This document shows, one piece after another, positions 53,423 to 63,369 of a stretch of DNA of 64,000 bases. Origin of the DNA: Akkermansia muciniphila (GTDB lineage Bacteria; Verrucomicrobiota; Verrucomicrobiia; Verrucomicrobiales; Akkermansiaceae); contig NZ_PJKB01000003.1 of the NCBI RefSeq assembly GCF_002884975.1, forward strand, positions 350,743 to 414,742. Direction: 5' to 3'. The position numbers and the translations under genes were made by a program. Under the pieces are notes generated by a model. The model searched no databases. It had not been told where the DNA came from and saw nothing but the letters and a program-made list of their open reading frames with translations. The number at the start of each line of letters is the position of its first letter. Positions within the stretch are counted from its first letter, which is position 1.

Positions 53423-54448
53423 ATGGTATCCGGCAGAACCATTCTGGCTTCATTTCTTTTTTTAACGGTCATGGTTCTTTCCACGGCTCATGGAGGTCCG
53501 CTGAAAACGCCCGTCATCACCCTGGGCGAGAAAAAAAGCCTGTTTGGAGAACAGGCGCAGGCCAATGAATATGTCAGCTACGCCCTCTATTACTGGCCGG
53601 ACCCCGCCAACCCGAATGGCCCTTACAAGCCCATTGACGGCAAAAAGAACGAGAAGCTCCGCAGCATGGACGACAGCGGCAAAATGGCCGCTTTCATCAA
53701 CACCGTCTGCCAACTGGGACGCCAGTATGAATTAAACGGGGACGAGAAGGCCGCCTCCCGCGCCGGAGAATGGCTGAGAGCCTGGTTCATTGCGCCGGCC
53801 ACCCGCATGCAGCCTCATTTGAAATACGCCCAGATCCGCCCCGGACGCCAGACGGAAAGCGACGGCGGCGGCATCATCGACCTCTACCGCATGCCCGACT
53901 TTCTGGACGCGCTGGCCGTACTGAAACGCTCCAGGGCGCTGGCGAAAGAGGAATGGAAGCAGGTTGACGCGTGGCTCAGGCAATACTATGCATGGCTGGC
54001 CACCAGCAGGCAGGGCAGGCATGCACATACGAGCACCAACAACCATTACCTGTTCTATGTGGCGCAGTGCGCCAGCCTGGCCCACTTCCTGGGGTGTGAC
54101 AGGGAAGCGCGGCAATGGCTGGCTGAGGCCTTTGCCAACATGGACCGCCACATTGCCCCGGACGGCTCCCAGCCGGAAGAACTCAACCGGGCGGAATCCT
54201 GGCAATACAGCGTTTACACCCTTCAGGCCTGGGCCTACCTCGTACGCGCCGCGGAACGCACAGGGGACAAAAACTACCGTTACAGAAAAACTCCTGCCGG
54301 AGCCTCCATCCAGAAAGCGGCGGATTACCTCACTCCGTTCCTCACCAACCCCGGGGCGTGGCCCTGGAAAGGCTCCAGGCCAGGCACCTCATTACCCGGC
54401 ATCTTTGAACCGTCCCGGCCGGAGAAAGAAAAACAGGACCGTTCCTAA
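53423..54448 (+). CDS. alginate-lyase-family secreted protein
   Basis: The 341-residue protein has a signal peptide (cleavage near STAHG). The alginate lyase superfamily alpha-toroid follows with DPANPNGPYKPIDGKKN, a Trp/His-rich middle, and STNNHYLFYVAQCASLAHF at about 208, which carries the Asn-His of the catalytic region. ESWQYSVYTLQ comes near the end. Family members split alginate, but mucus commensals probably use relatives on other uronic-acid glycans. No carbohydrate-binding domain is present. It is transcribed alone, divergently from the dtxR operon. Confidence 0.88.
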   Translation: MVSGRTILASFLFLTVMVLSTAHGGPLKTPVITLGEKKSLFGEQAQANEYVSYALYYWPDPANPNGPYKPIDGKKNEKLRSMDDSGKMAAFINTVCQLGRQYELNGDEKAASRAGEWLRAWFIAPATRMQPHLKYAQIRPGRQTESDGGGIIDLYRMPDFLDALAVLKRSRALAKEEWKQVDAWLRQYYAWLATSRQGRHAHTSTNNHYLFYVAQCASLAHFLGCDREARQWLAEAFANMDRHIAPDGSQPEELNRAESWQYSVYTLQAWAYLVRAAERTGDKNYRYRKTPAGASIQKAADYLTPFLTNPGAWPWKGSRPGTSLPGIFEPSRPEKEKQDRS

Positions 54449-54506
54449 ACAGCGGCACCGTTAAAAAGCCATCCCCGGTTTATAGAAAATCCCGCCGCCA
54501 GCAGCA

Positions 54507-54527
54507 TAAAAACAAGGGCTCCTGTTA
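54507..54527 (-). terminator. weak terminator of the ibrAB-like cassette
   Basis: On the minus strand AACAGG pairs with CC(c)TTGTT with one bulge, and TTTTTATG follows. It overlaps the stop codon region of the HTH gene. Confidence 0.35.
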
Positions 54528-54752
54528 CCTTTTCAATTTCTCAGCAATTCTGCCGAGGTTTTTTTCCGTTGCCGTCCTTAATTTCTCCTGCTGTTTCCAG
54601 TACCACGCCGTTCTTTCGGATACTCCGGCCTGCTCCGCCAGCCAGCGCACGGCGTCGCTCGTGTCACAGCCCGTTTTCTTCCGGACGGCTTCCAGCAGTT
54701 GAGTGACATATTTGTTCATGAGTTCCTGGGGTGACGTTATTTTGACTCCCAT
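54525..54752 (-). CDS. small helix-turn-helix protein
   Basis: The 75-residue protein has a helix-turn-helix pattern in DAVRWLAEQAGVSERTAWYWKQQ (as DAVRWLAEQAGVSER + TAWYWKQQ) with basic flanks ending KLKR. There is no other domain. It starts inside the last codons of the IbrB-like gene (16-base overlap); ATG 54719 is an alternative without overlap. The tight coupling suggests it belongs functionally to the cassette, perhaps as its regulator. Confidence 0.7.
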   Translation of the reverse strand: MGVKITSPQELMNKYVTQLLEAVRKKTGCDTSDAVRWLAEQAGVSERTAWYWKQQEKLRTATEKNLGRIAEKLKR

Positions 54753-55252
54753 GCCCGGCTGAATTCGCTGTCATGAAACAGGGCGGCAATGCCACTGAGC
54801 TGCTTGAGGCGCAGCAGTTCCGTCGCGTCCATGCCCAGGTTTTTAAGTATCCACGCATCCGACATGCCTGCTTCCGTCAGTTCCCGGATAATGTTGGTCA
54901 TGAGTTCGATACTATGAGACCCACGGGCACGGTTGTGCCTGATGGTGGAGGCCATGCGGTTTCCAAGAGGCTTGTCAATGACGGCCACCGGCACCATGCC
55001 TTCCTCCCGTTCGTAAATATCGCGGTGGGTTTTCATGATCTGGCAGCGGTGGAACCCGTCAACGATTTCATAGGTGCCGTCCTCCAGTTTATAACAGACA
55101 ATCGGCATCGTATAGCCGTCTTCCTTGATGCTCTGGTAAAGCAGCTTCATTTCGGGGGGAGCCACACTATTCGGGTTGTAGGCATTGGAGCGGATTTTGT
55201 CCAGCGGAACACGCCGGATCTTGTAGACGGGGGATGGAGAGGAGGTTTTCAT
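54737..55252 (-). CDS. ParB-like domain protein, IbrB-like
   Basis: The 171-residue protein has a ParB/sulfiredoxin-type N-terminal domain: VPLDKIRSNAYNPNSVAPPEMKLL, QSIKEDGYTMPIVCY, and YEIVDGFHRCQIM, in which the DGFHR box corresponds to the nucleotide-binding DGxHR motif. The C-terminal helices (about 110-165) include LTEAGMSDAWILKNLGMD. It matches the IbrB family, whose E. coli member works together with IbrA to activate eib genes. Its ATG overlaps the IbrA-like gene's stop by four bases. Confidence 0.82.
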   Translation of the reverse strand: MKTSSPSPVYKIRRVPLDKIRSNAYNPNSVAPPEMKLLYQSIKEDGYTMPIVCYKLEDGTYEIVDGFHRCQIMKTHRDIYEREEGMVPVAVIDKPLGNRMASTIRHNRARGSHSIELMTNIIRELTEAGMSDAWILKNLGMDATELLRLKQLSGIAALFHDSEFSRAWESK

Positions 55253-56544
55253 GAAATGCTGCGGTATTTATTGACGGCGGCACGGCGCCGGGCAATCGCT
55301 CCCTTGGTTGGACTGAATCCGGCATATCTGCAAAAATAGTCATTTTTCATGATACAGATGCACATGCGCTTGTAGGAAGGGACCTGCCGGAAATTGCTGA
55401 CGGGCATGTCGTCAGGGTAGCCCATGAATTGAACGACGTCGCGCCCGCCGTAGCGTCTCGATTTACCCGTTACGGTAGCCAGCGGGTAGGCGGCCAGCAC
55501 TTCATCAGCGGTTCCGGGATCGACAGTCCCCCCTTTTGTCCAGTATTTCTTGGATTTTTCAAGGATGCTGTTGTAGTGGGCCGCCGTCTTCGCATCCATC
55601 GTGGAAAGCAGGAATTCATAGTAGGATTTCCAGGTATGGCCGGACGGCAGCTTGATGGTTTTCCAGCCCATGGCCGTCGTGCCTCCGTACAGGCCCGTAA
55701 AGTTGACGCCGTTAACCCTTCCGATCATGCGCGCCCAGTTGGCGGGATCAATGACTTTGTAGAGTTTCAGGCTTTCCTGGGCACAGTCGTTGAATGGGCT
55801 TGCCACCCGCATTTGCCCGGCAGTGAGGCCCGCCTGGTACAAGAGGTCATAGAGACGGTTGTAGTCAAAACCCAAGCGGGCGTTGGCCGTCCAAATATCG
55901 CTGACACGCCAGTCGTAGAGAGGGTAGGCATTGACGGTTACGGCATCAGTCTGCGTAATCCATTTTCTGCCTTTATAGGATCTCCTTTTATTGCCGCGCG
56001 CCACGGCGGCGTACCTGTTGAGGCTTTCATCCGCACGCAGCCCCACCATGACGGCGGTGGTTCCATGCCTCTTGGCAAAGTAGCGTGAGAGCTTGTCCTG
56101 GAATTCGTAATCCACCATGCCGTGCCGGAACGGAACGTCCAGATTTCCTTCATGAACCACATAGGGGTTTTCCGGCATGGGCCGCACCCACAGTTTTTCC
56201 TGGGCGGCGTCCCACGGCGTCCAGTAGGGTTCCCCCAGGGCACATGCGGACTGGGCCTTGACCGGCACGCAGTACCACATTTTACGTATGCCGGGGAATT
56301 GTTCCAGAAACGTCCGGGTCACATACTCGGTCGTCATCTGGTACTGGGCCTCATAGTCCAGATGGTACATGGTCAGCTTGTCCAGCAGGCCTTGTTCATC
56401 CGCATAATTGTAGCAGAGATTGAGCATGACGCCGCTGTCCTTACCGCCTGAGAAGGAAACCAGAACATGGTCAAACTCCTGGAAACAGTAGGCGATGCGT
56501 TCCAGGGCCGCTTCATAGACGTTTTTGTCCAGGTAGGTTTTCAC
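55249..56544 (-). CDS. PAPS-reductase-like protein, IbrA-like (DUF3440 type)
   Basis: The 431-residue protein starts at GTG 56544. It has a PP-loop ATP motif VSFSGGKDSGVML at about 30, typical of the adenine-nucleotide alpha hydrolase fold of PAPS reductases. GLRADESLNRY, YPLYDWRVSDIW and a long C-terminal region with a Cys-rich YKRMCICIMKNDYFC follow. The length and composition match IbrA-like proteins (DUF3440). They are not classical sulfate-assimilation enzymes, and there are no cys genes nearby. A role in nucleic-acid or tRNA sulfur chemistry is possible but unproven. Confidence 0.85.
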   Translation of the reverse strand: MKTYLDKNVYEAALERIAYCFQEFDHVLVSFSGGKDSGVMLNLCYNYADEQGLLDKLTMYHLDYEAQYQMTTEYVTRTFLEQFPGIRKMWYCVPVKAQSACALGEPYWTPWDAAQEKLWVRPMPENPYVVHEGNLDVPFRHGMVDYEFQDKLSRYFAKRHGTTAVMVGLRADESLNRYAAVARGNKRRSYKGRKWITQTDAVTVNAYPLYDWRVSDIWTANARLGFDYNRLYDLLYQAGLTAGQMRVASPFNDCAQESLKLYKVIDPANWARMIGRVNGVNFTGLYGGTTAMGWKTIKLPSGHTWKSYYEFLLSTMDAKTAAHYNSILEKSKKYWTKGGTVDPGTADEVLAAYPLATVTGKSRRYGGRDVVQFMGYPDDMPVSNFRQVPSYKRMCICIMKNDYFCRYAGFSPTKGAIARRRAAVNKYRSIS

Positions 56545-56666
56545 AATTTTTCCAGAATCTTTCTTGCATCACGCCTGAAGCAGTCCGCCATCAGGCAACC
56601 TGCCGGAGCCTCCTTTGCCAAACAGGACTGCCGCGTCTTTAATGCCTGCGTAATGGTAAATAACAT
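56541..56666 (-). CDS. 41-residue protein coupled to the IbrA-like gene
   Basis: ATG 56666 opens a 41-codon frame ending in a TGA that overlaps the GTG of the next gene (GTGA). The product has three Cys (about positions 15, 24 and 29) and a basic C-terminal helix (FRRDARKILEKL). Composition is protein-like. No family is recognised. The end overlap makes chance less likely, but a frame this short cannot be proven from one sequence. Confidence 0.45.
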   Translation of the reverse strand: MLFTITQALKTRQSCLAKEAPAGCLMADCFRRDARKILEKL

Positions 56667-57362
56667 CGTGTTTTGCCATGTTTTGAAATGCGTAACAGGT
56701 TACGAACCGTTGTTTTCCTGCAACAATACCAACCTACTGAATTATTGGAGCAGGTCAATGTTTTTACTGCAATTATTTCAGTAATTTTACTATGATTCCC
56801 CTCCTTCTCAAAATACCAATGCTTTTCCACGAGTAACGCCATTCATGGAACGCCGCTTCCATTGCGGCATGGTTTCCCTCTCCTTGCCGGGGATGCCATA
56901 TCATTTTCAGGATCAGTGCAGCGGCACAGGAATCAAAACAGAAAGGAACCGGGTGAGGCTTCCGCTGTTTTAATTCTTTCAGCGGAAAATACACGGCATA
57001 CTTTTTACTAATGCCCGGTTAAGGATAGTGGATTGTGCAGGATGGCGCCGCCTTCCGGTCTCCCGCCACTAATGTTTCTCCCAAGCGCGCTCCTGCGGCT
57101 TCATTTTTCAAATGGCGATACAGCCATTGCTTCCTTCCTTGAAGAAAAAATACCCGGCTTTTTCTTTTGAGAAGCCGGACAGCTTGACAAAATACAGCCC
57201 CGTCAGCACCCGCCCGGAGCCTATTTTGCCGGATTTACTTTCAAGCGCTTCATGGTTTTCTCCGGTAAGCCCGGTTTACGCCGGAATGGAACCAAAACAT
57301 GATATTCGTTCATCCTTCAGGAACGCTTTTCCATGATTTTCACATTTCCAGCTCCAAAACGG
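56667..57362. other. gene-poor stretch between the ibrAB-like cassette and tRNA-Asn
   Basis: About 700 bases in which I find no convincing gene. Minus-strand frames at 56773-56994 and 56639-56842 and a plus-strand frame at 57112-57336 lack motifs and good composition. TTGACC (56753-56758) with TAGGTT (56731-56736) on the minus strand may be the cassette promoter. I see no direct repeat of the tRNA-Asn end, so an integration scar is not shown. Confidence 0.4.
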
Positions 57363-57400
57363 CAAAAAACAACCCTCACAAGTGATTAAACTTGTGAGGG
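57363..57400 (-). terminator. terminator of tRNA-Asn
   Basis: On the minus strand an 11-base-pair stem (57390-57400 with 57373-57383, loop of six) is followed by TTG and T6. It stands 12 bases behind the tRNA. Confidence 0.88.
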
Positions 57401-57412
57401 CTAGAAAATGAA

Positions 57413-57487
57413 TGGCTCCCCCGGTTGGGCTCGAACCAACGACCTAGTGATTAACAGTCACCCGCTCTACCGCTGAGCTACAGGGGA
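57413..57487 (-). tRNA. tRNA-Asn (GUU)
   Basis: A 75-base cloverleaf: acceptor TCCCCTG/CGGGGGA with one G-U pair, discriminator G and encoded CCA. The anticodon loop CTGTTAATC reads GUU. The T-arm is GGTTCGAGCCC. It is transcribed leftward with its own terminator. Confidence 0.96.
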
Positions 57488-57625
57488 GTTTGCGTTCCAT
57501 GGAGCGCGGGTGGATTTTTACTGGAGGCACAGGCGTTTGGCAAGTACTTTTTTGTTCCTGCATGTTTTTTGACGCAAAAAAGCCTCCGGGGAATGGACAT
57601 GCCAACGGTGTTTCTTGACCTTTGA

Positions 57626-58762
<1,137 letters not shown>

Positions 58763-58890
58763 AAGGCGTTTTTCCAGCTCCGCAGGCGCATTCCACCGTC
58801 TGCGGGGCTTTCACCTCCGGAAACGGGGGGAGGCATTTTCTCCGTTCTTCCATTTATTCCCGGGTTTTTCCGGTTCTTCATTCAACGATC

Positions 58891-59931
58891 ATGAACGTTC
58901 TTATCATCGGCCAGGGAATCGCCGGAAGTTGCCTGGCATGGGAATTGAAACGCCGCGGCACGGATTTCACCATTACAGACCGCCCCATTGCGGAAACGGC
59001 TTCCCGTGTGGCAGCCGGGCTGGTGAATCCGCTGACAGGCCGCGCCTTCCGCCCCGGCTGGCGGCAGGAGGAGTGCCTGTCCGCCGCAGCAGATTTTTAT
59101 CCGGAGACGGAACGGGAACTGGGCGGCTCCTGGTGGCAGAAGACCCCGATTTTCCGGGAACTAGAAACGGAGGACCAGCTTGAAATCTGGCAGGAGCGCC
59201 AGATGGCCCCGGAATCCAGTGCCTATGCCGGCCCCCTTTTTCCGTGGCCCGAACGGTGGGGAGGACAGGGAAAAGCCGCCTATACGCGCGGTTCCGCCGT
59301 CCTTCACGTGGAGGGCATGGTCAATGCCATGCGGCAGTTTTTCACGGAACAGGGCCGTTTTATGGAAGCGGACGTGTCCCCCGCAGACATCCAGCCGGAT
59401 GAAGACGGCCTGTTCCACTGGAACGGCCGGGTTTTCTCCCATGTGGTCTGGTGCACCGGCTGGGAGGCCGGCTGCCATCCGGACATGGCCCCGCTGAAGG
59501 GGCGCCCTTCCAAGGGCACTATTCTGGATCTGGACCTGAAGGAGCTGGACTGGCACGCGGGCATCCTGCACTTTGGCCGCTGGCTGGTCTACAACGGCTC
59601 TTTCTGGCGCTTCGGCGCCACGTACGCGTGGGCGTGGGAAGCTCCCGGCATTCCGGAGGCGCCAGCCGTCCAGGAATTGATGCTGGACCTGGTGAGACGC
59701 TATTCCGGAGAGATGAATGTCATCCGCGCACGCGCCGCCGTACGCCCCATCATCCGGCGCAGCCAGCCCGTCGCCGGGCCCATTCCGGGCCTGAACGGCC
59801 AGTTCGTCTTTTCCGGGCTGGGGAGCAAGGGCGTGACCACTTCCCCGTGGTCGGCGGCCCAACTGGCGGAACATCTTGTGCACGGCGCGGAACTGCCGCC
59901 GGACCTGCTGCCTGCCGCGCTATGGAAATAA
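58891..59931 (+). CDS. FAD-dependent oxidoreductase, DAO family
   Basis: The 346-residue protein has the DAO-type fold: the FAD motif VLIIGQGIAGSCLAWEL, ASRVAAGLVNPLTGRAFRPG and the late FSGLGSKGVTTSPW. It resembles glycine/D-amino-acid oxidases and the MnmC C-terminal domain, which act on amine substrates. It has no methyltransferase partner domain. The neighbours do not suggest the substrate, and it seems to be a single gene. Confidence 0.85.
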   Translation: MNVLIIGQGIAGSCLAWELKRRGTDFTITDRPIAETASRVAAGLVNPLTGRAFRPGWRQEECLSAAADFYPETERELGGSWWQKTPIFRELETEDQLEIWQERQMAPESSAYAGPLFPWPERWGGQGKAAYTRGSAVLHVEGMVNAMRQFFTEQGRFMEADVSPADIQPDEDGLFHWNGRVFSHVVWCTGWEAGCHPDMAPLKGRPSKGTILDLDLKELDWHAGILHFGRWLVYNGSFWRFGATYAWAWEAPGIPEAPAVQELMLDLVRRYSGEMNVIRARAAVRPIIRRSQPVAGPIPGLNGQFVFSGLGSKGVTTSPWSAAQLAEHLVHGAELPPDLLPAALWK

Positions 59932-60003
59932 TGCGGCGCGGTCCCTCCCCTTCCTTGAACGGGACGGGTATTTTCCTTGTCAAAACGCCCTGAACACGAT
60001 TAC

Positions 60004-60894
60004 ATGCGGCCTTATATGCGAGCGGAGAACGAGAACTGGGGAAATACGGTACGGGAGCGTTTATTTGACCAGCGCAGCGCCGTCATGGTGCACTGGCTGA
60101 TCCTGATTAATGTGGTCGTCTTCATGCTCGGGTTCTTCTTCCAGGTGGAGATTCCGCGGAATATTTACCCGCCCGGACGTCTGGACCTGATTCAGCTTTA
60201 CGGGGCCTACAGCGAATATACATGCTTTCATGAAGGGGAGCTGTGGCGCCTGTTTACCTATCAGTTCCTGCATGCCAACCTGGGGCACATCCTGTTCAAC
60301 ATGATTGCCCTGTGGTTTTTCGGCCCGGTGGTGGAGGAACGCTTCGGCCACCTGCGCTTCCTGCTGTATTACCTGTTCTGCGGGGTGGCTGCCGCCCTGT
60401 TCTCCTCCCTACTGGGGTACATGGGATTTTTTGATCCGGAGTGGCGCTTCATTCCCATGGTAGGGGCTTCCGGTTCCATTTACGGCATTATGGCTGCGTG
60501 CGCGGTGCTTTTCCCGCATGCGCGGGTCCAGCTTCTGTTCCCTCCGGTCAATCTGAGCGTACGCCAGTTCGCGCTGGCCGTGCTGGGCGTTGCCTGCGCC
60601 GTCATTATTTTCCAGTGGAACAATGCAGGCGGTGAAGCGGGCCACCTGGGCGGCATGTTTGCCGGATTTATCCTGACCCTGCTGATCCTGTGGAAGGAAA
60701 AACTGTCCGCCTCCAGGCCGCGGGTTGTTTCCACCTCCCACCGGTCTCCGGCACACTCCGCGCGCCATTCCGCCAACAACCGCTTCCCTTCCGAGGAAGA
60801 GGTGAATGACATTATGGAAAAAATATCCCGGTCCGGCGTGTCCAGCCTGACGGAAGAGGAACGGGAAATCCTCCGGCGGGCCTCCCGGCGCTGA
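60004..60894 (+). CDS. rhomboid-family intramembrane serine protease
   Basis: The 296-residue protein has six to seven membrane helices with the catalytic pair of rhomboids: Ser in GASGSIYGIMAA near 163 and His in GEAGHLGGMFAG near 218. HANLGHILFNMIALWFFG (about 95) is the conserved L1/TM2 segment. The C-terminal cytoplasmic tail of about 60 residues is Ser/Arg-rich with SRSGVSSLTEEEREIL, as seen in many verrucomicrobial rhomboids. Substrates are unknown. ATG 60004 is preferred over a TTG nine codons upstream. Confidence 0.93.
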   Translation: MRPYMRAENENWGNTVRERLFDQRSAVMVHWLILINVVVFMLGFFFQVEIPRNIYPPGRLDLIQLYGAYSEYTCFHEGELWRLFTYQFLHANLGHILFNMIALWFFGPVVEERFGHLRFLLYYLFCGVAAALFSSLLGYMGFFDPEWRFIPMVGASGSIYGIMAACAVLFPHARVQLLFPPVNLSVRQFALAVLGVACAVIIFQWNNAGGEAGHLGGMFAGFILTLLILWKEKLSASRPRVVSTSHRSPAHSARHSANNRFPSEEEVNDIMEKISRSGVSSLTEEEREILRRASRR

Positions 60895-60967
60895 ATGATC
60901 TGTCAGACAATTTCCTTATTTCTGTTATTTTTCTTTATTTTTTGTCATTCCCTTTTAACATGGGGAA

Positions 60968-62503
60968 ATGATGACGCGGCTGTATTCTTCCACCGTCCTG
61001 GGCGTGGACGGCACAGAGGTGGAGGTGGAAGTGGATTTCCGCCCCATGGCGGAAAAACGCATTTTTATCGTGGGCCTGCCGGATACGGCCGTGAAGGAGA
61101 GCGGCCAGCGCGTGGATACGGCCATCCAGAACAGCGGGCTGCCTTTCCAGCAGGGCATTTTCGTCGTCAACCTGGCCCCGGCGGATTTAAGGAAGCAGGG
61201 GCCGGGCTTTGATCTTCCCATTGCTCTGGGGATGATTGCCGGAGCGGCGGATACGGAGATTGACGCTTCTTCCTGGTGCATCATGGGAGAACTGGCCCTG
61301 GACGGCGCCGTACGCCCCGTACAAGGCACCCTGCCACAGATTATGGAGGCGAGGCGCATGGGGCGGAAGCGCATCATGCTGCCCTGCGCCAATGCCCATG
61401 AGGGGGCTCCGGTGCAGGACGTGGATATTTATCCCGTCTCCTCCCTGCGGGAAGCCTGGCAGCTTCTAACCGCCGCCGCCCTGCCCGCTCCTTTCACGAG
61501 TTCCGGAGAAAAAGAACAAAGCGACGGAGAAAAGGAAATTGCCGTGGATTTTGACGAAATCAAGGGGCAATCCTACGCACGCCGCGCCATGGAGATTGCC
61601 GCGGCGGGAGGCCATAACATCCTGCTCAGCGGTTCTCCGGGATCCGGCAAATCCATGCTGGCTCAGCGGCTTCCGACCATTCTGCCCCCGCTGAGCAGGG
61701 AAGAAGCCATGGAGACCAGCAAAGTTCATTCCGTATGCGGGCTTTTGAAACGGGGGAACGGGCTGGTGGCCCGGCGCCCGTTCCGGGCTCCGCACCACAC
61801 CATATCGGATGCGGGACTGATGGGTGGAGGGACAAATATCACCCCGGGGGAAGTGTCCCTGGCGCATAACGGTGTCCTGTTTCTGGATGAATTGCCGGAG
61901 TTCCGCCGCGCCGCGCTGGAAACCCTGCGGCAGCCGCTGGAATCCGGCCAGGTGGTGATTTCCCGCGCCTCCGGCACCATGACGTTTCCCTGCCGCTTTA
62001 TGCTGGCGGCAGCCATGAATCCATGCCCCTGCGGGTATCTGGGTGACAGAAGGAGAACCTGCACGTGTCCCCCGGCGCAGATTGCCCGCTACCGCCGCAA
62101 GATTTCAGGGCCTCTTCTGGACCGGTTTGACCTCCTGATGGAAGTTCCCGCTGTGGATCCCTCCATCCTGGCTTCCGCGCCAGCCGGAGAATGCTCCGCC
62201 AGCATCCGGGAACGCGTGATGGCGGCACGGCGGCTCCAGGGCAGCAGATATGCCGGCACTCCATTCCGCAGCAATGCGACGCTTTCCGGAAAAGCCCTGC
62301 AAAGATACTGCCGCCTGCGGCCGGAAGGCCGGGCCATTCTGCTCCGCGCCGTGGAGGAACTGTCCCTTTCCGCCAGGGCGTATGACCGCATCCTGAAAGT
62401 GGCACGCACCATAGCGGACCTGGAGGGTAACCCGGAAATCCAGGATTCCCATTTGTATGAGGCCGTGCAATACCGGGCTTTTGAACACTCCCTCCGGGAA
62501 TGA
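60968..62503 (+). CDS. comM: YifB/ComM-type Mg-chelatase-like AAA+ ATPase
   Basis: The 511-residue protein has an N-terminal Lon-like ChlI domain (ADTEIDASSWCIMGELALDG). The AAA+ core has Walker A GSPGSGKSMLAQRLP near 222, FRAPHHTISDAGLMGGG, Walker B NGVLFLDELPEF, and MNPCPCGYLGD with a Cys cluster. ComM is a branch-migrating helicase that helps integrate DNA during natural transformation. Two adjacent ATG codons can serve as start. The upstream 70 bases are very T-rich. Confidence 0.93.
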   Translation: MMTRLYSSTVLGVDGTEVEVEVDFRPMAEKRIFIVGLPDTAVKESGQRVDTAIQNSGLPFQQGIFVVNLAPADLRKQGPGFDLPIALGMIAGAADTEIDASSWCIMGELALDGAVRPVQGTLPQIMEARRMGRKRIMLPCANAHEGAPVQDVDIYPVSSLREAWQLLTAAALPAPFTSSGEKEQSDGEKEIAVDFDEIKGQSYARRAMEIAAAGGHNILLSGSPGSGKSMLAQRLPTILPPLSREEAMETSKVHSVCGLLKRGNGLVARRPFRAPHHTISDAGLMGGGTNITPGEVSLAHNGVLFLDELPEFRRAALETLRQPLESGQVVISRASGTMTFPCRFMLAAAMNPCPCGYLGDRRRTCTCPPAQIARYRRKISGPLLDRFDLLMEVPAVDPSILASAPAGECSASIRERVMAARRLQGSRYAGTPFRSNATLSGKALQRYCRLRPEGRAILLRAVEELSLSARAYDRILKVARTIADLEGNPEIQDSHLYEAVQYRAFEHSLRE

Positions 62504-62576
62504 ACCATTCCGGGAACGGGCAATTTCCGGAATGCCGCGTTTATGCCATGCCAAAGTGTGCCTTTTCCGAACGGGA

Positions 62577-62610
62577 AAAAAGAAAAGGAGACGGCTTTCA
62601 GACCGCCTCC
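62577..62610 (-). terminator. terminator of the PEP-CTERM gene
   Basis: On the minus strand GGAGGCGG (62603-62610) pairs with CCGTCTCC (62587-62594, one G-U), followed by TTTTCTTTTTTCC. It stands 22 bases behind the stop at 62633. Confidence 0.8.
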
Positions 62611-62632
62611 TTCCCGATTGAAAGTTTGCCGA

Positions 62633-63331
62633 TCACCGGTTCCGGGAACGCCGGAAGACCAGGGCTCCCAGGCCAAGCATTCCCAGAGAGGCGGTAGCCG
62701 GTTCCGGGACGATTTCATAGGATACCTGGATGTTGGAAAGCGTATAGGGAGAGGTGGCGCCGCCCGCACCGCCGCGCACCCCGGCAACCAGCTTGTATCC
62801 CTCCCCCCACGCCAGGGGGGAATCTGCCATGTCCAGGGAAACAGTCGTTGTTCTTGAAGTGGAATTAAAGGTGAAGCTCTCCACGGTGGAAAGGTCCTGG
62901 ACAAGCGTTCCGGCGGAGTCGTAAACCGCCAGAACCATGACGTAGCTGGTGATAACGGAGGTGGGCGTGTCACAGGAAAAAACGATGGAGGAGACAAGAT
63001 CCCCCTGCTCCGGGCCTCTCAGCACCATGGCAAAGGAGTCCCCGGCCACGCCGCTTCTGCCGCACAGGATGATGGAGCCGACGTTATCGGTGTTGCTCCA
63101 GGTTCCTTCCCCGTTCTGGGGCCAGTTGGCCAGGCTATTGTTATTGCCTCCCGCATAGACGCCAAATCCACGGCCTTTTACTTTATCCAGTAGCTGGTTT
63201 CCCGTTTGCGGCGCCATAGTCGCGGTTTGCGGCAGATTGGCTGATTCCGGCAGTTCGGCAATGACGGTAGCGGCATTGGCAGCCAGCACGCTGGCGCAAC
63301 TTATTAATACAGCACAATATCTACTTTTCAT
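62633..63331 (-). CDS. secreted PEP-CTERM sorting-domain protein
   Basis: The 232-residue product has a signal peptide (cleavage near AANAA). A beta-rich central part with Gly/Thr/Ser content and DTPTSVITSYVMVLAVYDSAG follows. The C-terminal VPEPATASLGMLGLGALVF helix with basic RRSRNR is a PEP-CTERM anchor. Proteins with this tail are processed by exosortase and attached to the cell surface or exopolysaccharide. No exosortase is in the window. The function of the middle domain is unknown. Confidence 0.85.
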   Translation of the reverse strand: MKSRYCAVLISCASVLAANAATVIAELPESANLPQTATMAPQTGNQLLDKVKGRGFGVYAGGNNNSLANWPQNGEGTWSNTDNVGSIILCGRSGVAGDSFAMVLRGPEQGDLVSSIVFSCDTPTSVITSYVMVLAVYDSAGTLVQDLSTVESFTFNSTSRTTTVSLDMADSPLAWGEGYKLVAGVRGGAGGATSPYTLSNIQVSYEIVPEPATASLGMLGLGALVFRRSRNR

Positions 63332-63340
63332 AAGTTACAC

Positions 63341-63369
63341 ACCATAATAAATTTATTATGCTATGTCAA
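63341..63369 (-). promoter_or_regulatory. PEP-CTERM gene promoter with 18-base palindrome
   Basis: On the minus strand TTGACA (63364-63369) and TATGGT (63341-63346) are 17 bases apart. CATAATAAATTTATTATG (63343-63360), a perfect palindrome, spans most of the spacer and the -10. The ATG at 63331 is only ten bases away. Confidence 0.5.

Noticed and set aside
54450-57490. genomic island integrated at tRNA-Asn
   Set aside because: The cassette and gap next to the tRNA suggested it, but I found no integrase and no direct repeat of the tRNA 3' end on the far side.
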